Assembly: GCA_905221605.1 (NCBI GenBank)
Contig: CAJNDS010000669.1
Coordinates: 1 to 64,000 of the forward strand
Length of the DNA stretch: 64,000 nucleotides
Direction: 5' to 3'
Origin: Symbiodinium natans
Lineage: Eukaryota; Sar; Dinophyceae; Suessiales; Symbiodiniaceae
In this document: positions 58,014-64,000 of the stretch, piece after piece
Position numbering within the stretch: the stretch's first letter is position 1
Layout of the letters: each line of letters opens with the position of its first letter
Notes under the pieces: generated by a model
The model's database searches: none
What the model was told of the DNA's origin: nothing
The model's input: only the letters and a program-made list of their open reading frames with translations
Program-made: the position numbers and the translations under genes

Positions 58014-58530
58014 TGACCCTGCCCCGATGCTCGTCAGATACTCACGAACATTCGTGGCATCTAGAAGCAATCAGTTGCCAATACTCCCGTATGAAGAACC
58101 GATTCACAAGCACACCATAAGGGTGTGGAAATGATATCACTCGAAATAAGTTTCATTGAATAAGGAAACATCTTGTTTGATATATATATATATATATAGC
58201 AAGATCCCCGTGTAGTTATTTGGCGGAGGTGCTTTTTTTTCCTAACGTTGGCCCTGGCTGGTTGGCCTTGCTAACGTTGGCCCTGCCTTAATGTTTGCCA
58301 ATAAAAGCAAACAAGATATTAGTTGTGTGTTGTGTGTGCGTGTGTGCGTGTGTGCGTGTGTGCGTGTGTGCGTGTGTGCGTGTGTGTGTGTGTGTGTGTG
58401 GTGTGTGGTATATATATATATATATGTGTGTAGCCCCTTTTTGCACAAGATGCTCAGGCGATGGGCGGTAGGAAGAATTGAATAGTGTGCGCGGGGGGGC
58501 GCAAAGGATGGTGGCAGGGACTGGTTCGCA
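58014..58530. other. Spacer with TA and TGTGCG microsatellites and a duplicated 15-mer
   Basis: Contains a TA run (about 58179-58198), CTAACGTTGGCCCTG twice (58242-58256 and 58271-58285), a TGTGTGCG run (about 58322-58400) and another TA run (about 58409-58425). No coding similarity is seen, so the GIY-YIG relic and the downstream frame are about 0.5 kb apart. Confidence 0.75.
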
Positions 58531-60621
58531 ATGCGTCTTCTTATTAGCAGTTACAACCCTTTGTCTGCCAGTACGAGCATTCGAAGAACTGCTATTCTGC
58601 GCGAATTGGGTCGGTCGCATGTTATTTGCCTGCAGGGAACTGCCAAACGGCATTCCGGGGAGCATTGTACAGTTGAACAACATGCAAAACATATATGGTA
58701 TGATTGGGGAGCAGCGACAGGAGTGCAACACAAAGCTGAAGGTGTCAGCATCATTCTGGCTACAAGAGTTTTCAAGCAGCATAATGTTTCACGTGTTTAC
58801 GTTCCTCCGACTGATTATCTTGGACGGTTTGGGGCTTTGCGTGTGCAGAGAGGGGACATGGACATCTGTATTATTTGCCTCTACATGTTTACAGAACCAC
58901 AAAAGTCAACTCAGCAGCGGCGCAACACGCGGCTTTGGCAGTATGTTGAGTCCTTTGTGCAGAAGCTGCCGGCGAGATGCACGCCATTGTTATGTTTGGA
59001 TGGTAATGCGCATGTTGGACTTGTTAGGGGGCCACAAGGACAAGGTGAACTTGTTTTTGCGGAGAAAGATGGCATTGGAAACTTCAGGCCCGAGCTGCAA
59101 AATTTCAACGGGGGCTGTTTTGCTTCCTTGCTTGGGTCGCAATACTTGGCGGCAGTCAATACATATTTCAATACGGGAGCAACGTATTTCGGACCACCTC
59201 CGAGACGAAGCAGTACTAGGATCGATTTCATATGCGTTCCAAAGACAGCGCTTGCGCGAGTGGCCAAGTGTCACATTCAGTATTCTGCTGGTGACCGTTT
59301 GCAGCTTCTTTGTGATTTGGCAAGAAGAGATCACTTTCCCTTGCAAATTGAGATTGACGTTGCACTTCGGTACCAGGGAGAAGCTGTTGAGAAGCGTTCG
59401 GAGTGGGACACATCTCGGATGGTACATGATGCTTTGCATGGAACAAAGCGTGAAGCGTTGTTTTGCGCTGTGGATCGTGAACTCAGCAATGTTCTTCCTC
59501 TGTTACAAACTTCTTTGCCGAATCCAGATGTTCTATGGGAAGCTTTTTCTGGTTCTGTCCGCACTGCTGCTATGGATGTGTATCGCACGCCCCAAAAAAG
59601 GCTCAGAGAAAGACCTGCGGACACAAACAAGGCACTTGAGGACATGCTTGAGGCCAAGTCGGCAATGGTCAATCACAGGCCCCATGTGTTGGGCAGGACG
59701 CGTGGAAGGTGGGATGGTGTTGAAACTGTATGTTTGCGGCAAGCGCTGTCGGACATGTTCCACGGTTGGTGTAAGCTGTCTGTTTTTTCCCGCAAGCGCA
59801 AGCAGCTGGACAAACTCACAAAACGAGATGCCTTGTGTCAGAAGGAGGCACTGCTACTGGAGTTCCGGTATGCTTGGTCAAGGCGGGACATGCATCAAGT
59901 CTGGCGGCTTTCAAGGGTGCTTTCAGGCAGAAAACTTGGGCCAAAAAGGCGTCGTTACGATGCTCCTCGTGCTGTTCGTCCTGGCATTGACGAGTGGGTT
60001 CAGTATCTACGGCAGACAGGTCCTAACGGCGGATGTTCTGCCAAGGTTGTTTGCTGGGAGGCTGTGCAAAAAGAGGCGCTGTCAAACAACTCTTCTACAT
60101 CATCTGTTGTGGATGCAATCCCTTTGGCGCGCCAAGATTTTAGCGACATTCTGCATCAAGTCAGGCGTAGCAAACTACGTAGAGCGGTTACACCTTGGGA
60201 TATTCCTACTGAAGTTTGGAGACAGCTTCTCTTGCCATCGTGGCAATGGAACAAGGACAAGCATGGCGTGGGGTACACAGTTGGCAACCCTTTTTCTCTT
60301 CACTTTCAGTTCGTGTTGTTTCGCTTGCTGCTGTCTATACGAGTGCACGGTCGCGCGCCTACAATTTGGCAGCGAAGCATGGCCACTGAGCTGGACAAGA
60401 AGAACAGCAAATCTGGGCCTGCTGGCATTCGCCTCTTGATTTTGACGCATGCAAGGTGTCAATATCGTTTGAAATGTTTTCGGTGCAAGCAAGTCAAAGA
60501 TATCAATTGTTTCAAAGAAACATGCTGTGTCAGTAAACACTCTGTGTTAGGTGCACCTCGACTTGTTCTGAATGCTGAGATACAAAAAGACAGTTTAAAG
60601 GGAGAGCGTTATGAATGTTAG
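58531..60621 (+). CDS. LINE-type ORF2 fragment: EEP endonuclease plus partial reverse transcriptase
   Basis: A 696-codon frame. Residues 1-275 form an endonuclease/exonuclease/phosphatase domain: SYNP (Asn9), ICLQGT (35-37), GVSIIL (71), LDGNAHVG (Asp157, Asn159), RIDFI (Asp232) and RDHFPL (Asp267, His268). In LINEs this domain nicks the target DNA. The usual metal-binding Glu of LQET is replaced here by Gly in LQGT. Residues about 543-565 (VTPWDIPTEVWRQLL) and 612-635 (APTIWQRS, then SGPAGIRLL) match the fingers of LINE reverse transcriptases, where homologs read GPDxIPxEVW and GPAGIRL. Similarity stops there: the polymerase palm with its YxDD aspartates is absent, and residues 643-696 are unrelated. 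The protein may still cut DNA but cannot be a reverse transcriptase. The endonuclease-proximal frame is intact for nearly 2.1 kb. ATG 58531 is the first in frame after a stop and starts just before the domain. Confidence 0.75.
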   Translation: MRLLISSYNPLSASTSIRRTAILRELGRSHVICLQGTAKRHSGEHCTVEQHAKHIWYDWGAATGVQHKAEGVSIILATRVFKQHNVSRVYVPPTDYLGRFGALRVQRGDMDICIICLYMFTEPQKSTQQRRNTRLWQYVESFVQKLPARCTPLLCLDGNAHVGLVRGPQGQGELVFAEKDGIGNFRPELQNFNGGCFASLLGSQYLAAVNTYFNTGATYFGPPPRRSSTRIDFICVPKTALARVAKCHIQYSAGDRLQLLCDLARRDHFPLQIEIDVALRYQGEAVEKRSEWDTSRMVHDALHGTKREALFCAVDRELSNVLPLLQTSLPNPDVLWEAFSGSVRTAAMDVYRTPQKRLRERPADTNKALEDMLEAKSAMVNHRPHVLGRTRGRWDGVETVCLRQALSDMFHGWCKLSVFSRKRKQLDKLTKRDALCQKEALLLEFRYAWSRRDMHQVWRLSRVLSGRKLGPKRRRYDAPRAVRPGIDEWVQYLRQTGPNGGCSAKVVCWEAVQKEALSNNSSTSSVVDAIPLARQDFSDILHQVRRSKLRRAVTPWDIPTEVWRQLLLPSWQWNKDKHGVGYTVGNPFSLHFQFVLFRLLLSIRVHGRAPTIWQRSMATELDKKNSKSGPAGIRLLILTHARCQYRLKCFRCKQVKDINCFKETCCVSKHSVLGAPRLVLNAEIQKDSLKGERYEC

Positions 60622-61087
60622 TAAGATGGAGACAATCGAAGGGACAACACGCCACAGTTTAAAACCTGCTGAAGAGTTCGGCTTTAATTGACTGGGGCGC
60701 CAAGAGGACAAGGAAAGCATACAAGAAAACGAAAGTAATAGATAAAAAACCTGCAATAGAAGGAGTGTTTGATCACGCTAGACATTTGTTGATGAATGAT
60801 CTGTTTCTGGTGAACTACTGTACGTTATTTGGTAAGCACAAGGACACAGTAGTGAGTGGGATGCCTGTTGATGACACACAGCGGGACAAACAAGCAAGTT
60901 CGACTAAAACAATAATGCTATCATGTACTTATACTACAGAAGCGGTTATATACTATAATTACATTGGAGATACAACCCCTAACCCCAAACCCTAATCCAA
61001 ATTCTGCAAGACCCTCTTGCCTTTCTTAGGCTATGGCACCTAGGTAGATACGAGTAGTGGGAAAATTCAAAGATTGTATTCTATCTG
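60622..61087. other. AT-rich tail of the 4 kb segment, no gene
   Basis: Short frames only, with no reverse-transcriptase remnant recognised. CCCCTAACCCCAAACCCTAA at about 60976-60995 is a small telomere-like run close to the right inverted repeat. Confidence 0.6.
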
Positions 61088-61128
61088 TTTGGGGTGGGTG
61101 GTGCCAATAGCCGACAATAGGCAAGGAC
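61088..61128 (-). repeat. Right inverted repeat of the 4 kb segment
   Basis: The reverse complement begins GTCCTTGCCTATTGTCGGCT, continues ATTGGCACCACCCACCCCAA. It mirrors the left arm at 57131-57171. Confidence 0.75.
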
Positions 61129-61700
61129 ACCCCCCAACTAGTTCTATGTGTGTGTGATGGTGATAGTGACGTGCGAGTCTTAGGGTGCAGGGCTGCGCCC
61201 TAGGGCTAAACCCGAAACTTCTACAAGTCTGCAGCAGAGTTGCCTTTTGGAGATTTGCACAAGTGGGATATCACCTGAGCAGAAACACTGTTGCTCAAGC
61301 TTTCAAGAGTTTCAAGGTTAGGGACTCCTACTTCAGAACTTCCACAGCTTTGAGCTTTGGGAATCCTACTGATCCAACCTAAACAGCCTGAACCCTCAAC
61401 TGACACTCGGAAGCGATTTGGTGTCAGGCGTTGATGTGTTGATCGTCGTCAAACTCCAGCTTAAACTCTGCTGGAAATGGATACCTAGGTGGCCCCGGTT
61501 TGTCAACTAGCAACTCAGAGAGCTTGGTAGGTGGTCTTGGGTGTAGTGAAGGTCTGGGGCGTCGAGCTCAATGACTCCAAAAGCGAAAGCTGACTTTCCA
61601 GGGAAGCCATGGCTGTCTTCCTCCCGCAACGTGCAGCGGTCCATCAATGCAGAACTGACGAAAAGAACTGCATTGCGTGGTACGACCCCCCCCCCCTTCT

Positions 61701-61742
61701 TTGGTTCTTGTCCACTACTTCTTGGTTCTTGTCCACTACTTC
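61701..61742. repeat. 21-bp tandem duplication
   Basis: TTGGTTCTTGTCCACTACTTC occurs twice, directly adjacent and identical, just after a run of C. Confidence 0.9.
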
Positions 61743-62475
61743 TTTGAACTTGGGTTGTGGATATGCTTGCCCATTGCCTATGCGATTAGAATTGGGCGCT
61801 TCGGGTTCGGATTCTCGCAACTCAGTTCAATGGTGGACACCTGTTGTCCCGAATCCGCCAAGAACTCTCAAACACAAAAAAGTTCAAGATTCTGGCCGCC
61901 CTAGGCCGTAGGTGCTTAACTTTTTGAAGCAGAAGTCAATTAAACAGCACATTCTCCCGGAAACGTTGAGACTCTAAAGCCTCTGCAAAACCGAAACTCC
62001 AATCCCCCGCAGCCTTACGAAACTAGTCCGGGCTCAGAGCGAGCGTTCAAGGGAATTTTTGATCCTCAACTCCACACTGACTGTCTTCCAAGAGGCGCAG
62101 GGATCTGGTGCCAGTCCTGGCAGAGTGGGCACTGATGGGAGCAGTTGCTGGGGCTTCGGTGGTCGGGTGTCTACATTGGGGTTTACGGGTTTTGGGTTGA
62201 GGGTGCTTGTCTCAAAACCTCCGACAACCCGAAACCCGTGCCTTACGGCAAGAGCGTGGCTTCAAGAAGTTGCGGTGGAGCAGGGAGGTGCAGCAAGGAT
62301 GACAAGCACGAAACTTCTCTTCTCTCCGGAACTCAACTTTTACAAGGTGTAGGATTCGGGGCTTAATCTGGGTGCAAAAAATTCTGGGCTTAGGTTTAGG
62401 ATCCTTGCCCTGCCGGTGTGATGCAACTCTGAAGCCGCGACTTGCGACCCTACTGCCCAAGCTCCAGCTTCAGGC

Positions 62476-62694
62476 TTAGATGCTGTACTTGTCGTTTGTC
62501 ACACCACCAGGTGGTCCGGCAGTGAGAAGAGATATGTGTCCAGTCCCGTGGGCACACGAATCCACGGATGAACTGAGAAACTCGATGAACATCTTGAATG
62601 CTTCCTCTCGTGAAATGCTGTGAAATGCGCTGAGGGCCAGGAGCCCGTGAGCAGTCCAATGCGACATGTTCCGGTTAATTATGGTTAATTGCAC
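62476..62694 (-). CDS. Exon-like open segment, unrecognised
   Basis: Minus-strand frame with MSHWTAHGLLALSAFHSISR and EEAFKMFIEFLSSSVDSCAH, protein-like and helical. No family was recognised; partner exons are unknown. Confidence 0.27.
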   Translation of the reverse strand: MQLTIINRNMSHWTAHGLLALSAFHSISREEAFKMFIEFLSSSVDSCAHGTGHISLLTAGPPGGVTNDKYSI

Positions 62695-64000
62695 TCATTG
62701 CACCAAGACCCGATTGAATAGAGTTGGTGCATATAATGTGCATATAATTAAAGCAGAATGACCACGAGCCAGCTTCTCGACGTCACGGCTAGAACAAGAT
62801 CGAGCAATGTCGAACAGGTGCGCGTGACGAGTGCGGAGCTCTGTCATGAGTCTTTTCTGAATGCTGCAATCACCGCCAGAATGATTGTTGCCTCCTGGAG
62901 TTCAGGGTTCTCATTGACACCGCAAACACCTCAATGTATTCTAAGCAGGGCCGAGAGCATGGTTGTCGCGACATTGGCTACTGTATTCAAACGGAAGCAT
63001 TGGGTAGAGTTAGAGCCTGTTTCGGCAAAGAAGCGCCGCAAAGAGCTGTCTGCGTGCAAGAAGCGCAACAAGCCGGAAAAATCTGGTTCGGCACGACAGG
63101 CCGAAAAGCTTCATTCTGGAGCCATCTGATCGTGCCTCGGAGATGCTGTCGTTTCCTCGCACGGCGCTTGCGCCCGTCGCAACGCACGCGCACAGATTTG
63201 CTTCGGAGAACTGATGCTGGAAAACGGTCTCGATATTTGATATCAAAGTTCATGTTTTGCCGGAGATTGCTTAGTTCACGTCCCCTCCGATAAATGCACG
63301 TCTTGCTGCACCTGACATCTTAGCACGGTGCAGGTGCAAGAGCGTCTGTGGCGAGCGACTGACATGTTGACACCGACGGAGCATGAGTAGCACATTCAAA
63401 CGAAAGGAGTGTGCGTATAGCAAGCAGCCCCATGCACGCATGTGACGCAGGATCTGAGTGCATCAACGGCTTTTGGGGTGGCCGCTCTGCGAAGAGGGTT
63501 TAGGATGGTTGAATAGTACTTTTACAGCTGCAATTAGCTTTTTTCGTGGGACAACGGCTTCGTGCAACTTGCCAAAGGGCTTGATAGCTCATCGGCAGCA
63601 CGCAACTGCAGCAAAAAGGAGAGGCAGTTTGATGCATAGAAACTGGGTTTTGCCAACTTCCGGCCCTTCAGGTCACCGCTCATCGAACCAGACATCCAGA
63701 GTTTCTATATGAATCCATGTTTGATGTCACAACGAAAAGGCCTGAGGCATTAAGGCTCCGAATCGAGGAAGGGAAAGATGTCGCTGATGCTTTGCATCAT
63801 TGTACGAGTATAAAAGCTTCATGCGTAGAACCCCAACGCCCGAAGCCTAAGCCCAAAACCGCCCTCTCCTCCGGAGCGTCAGGTTTAAGCTGCTTCGGTG
63901 GGCTAGGCTCTGTCGCGCACCCTGCGCCTCAAGACATGGGACCTATCTCCTATCAGCCCTGCACCTCAAAACCCCGAACACAGAGAGGCGAGGAGTTGGG

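Larger units (their letters stand above)
57131..61128. mobile_element. Inverted-repeat-bounded 4 kb composite segment
   Basis: The segment is framed by 41-bp inverted repeats (57131-57171 and 61088-61128, 37 of 41 matching). Much of the interior, especially 57.2-58.2 and 60.5-61.0 kb, is richer in A+T than the flanks. It contains a broken GIY-YIG endonuclease gene and then a long frame with an AP-endonuclease-like domain and a partial LINE reverse transcriptase, both on the plus strand. Immediately outside each repeat stands CTAG, which is palindromic and so cannot be distinguished as a target duplication. Known LINEs lack terminal inverted repeats, so this is either a DNA element that captured both genes, nested insertions, or two unrelated repeat copies that happen to flank them. 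Confidence 0.5.
61129..64000. other. No confidently recognised gene
   Basis: Mixed DNA with CCCTAA-like words at 63830-63870. Frames of about 120 codons at 62758-63293 lie on both strands. No domain was recognised. Confidence 0.4.

Overview
The window looks like nuclear DNA from a dinoflagellate, most likely of Symbiodiniaceae type. The main evidence is one gene on the minus strand at 3.7-8.4 kb. It can be rebuilt exon by exon with every reading phase matching. Its introns mostly start with GC or GA rather than GT, and every one ends in AG followed by a G in the next exon. GC/GA donors and AG|G acceptors are a known peculiarity of dinoflagellate splicing. Low gene density, many microsatellites and scattered degenerate TTTAGGG words also fit. 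No bacterial operon, rRNA, tRNA, CRISPR array or spliced-leader sequence was recognised.

Layout. 0-3.4 kb holds a GACGAC-type satellite, an interrupted duplication, a cluster of palindromic AAATTTCCGGAAATTT-like words, an AT-rich island and a block of degenerate telomere-like heptamers. 3.7-8.4 kb carries the ATP-grasp ligase gene (carnosine-synthase-like), ten resolved exons on the minus strand. A small inverted-repeat-bounded unit lies at 9.2-9.6 kb and a 1.3 kb AT-rich 9-bp satellite at 10-11.3 kb. 17.9-19.6 kb holds an intact intronless minus-strand gene for a secreted cysteine-rich protein built from nearly identical 111-residue repeats. 20-57 kb is mostly non-coding, with simple repeats, small duplications and a handful of short exon-like open stretches that I could not assign; one at 36.7 kb resembles the start of a REDD1/DDIT4 domain.

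57.1-61.1 kb is the most unusual part. A roughly 4 kb segment is bounded by 41-bp inverted repeats (37/41 matching). It contains a decayed GIY-YIG endonuclease gene of the kind known from giant viruses and mobile elements, then a 696-codon open frame. That frame has an endonuclease/exonuclease/phosphatase domain followed by the first part of a LINE reverse transcriptase, and lacks the polymerase palm. Beyond it, 61.1-64 kb holds no recognised gene.

The genes do not form a pathway. The two best-supported host genes (ATP-grasp ligase and secreted repeat protein) are unrelated and embedded in repeat-rich DNA. All coordinates and phases were read by eye. Family assignments rest on motif recognition, not on database searches.
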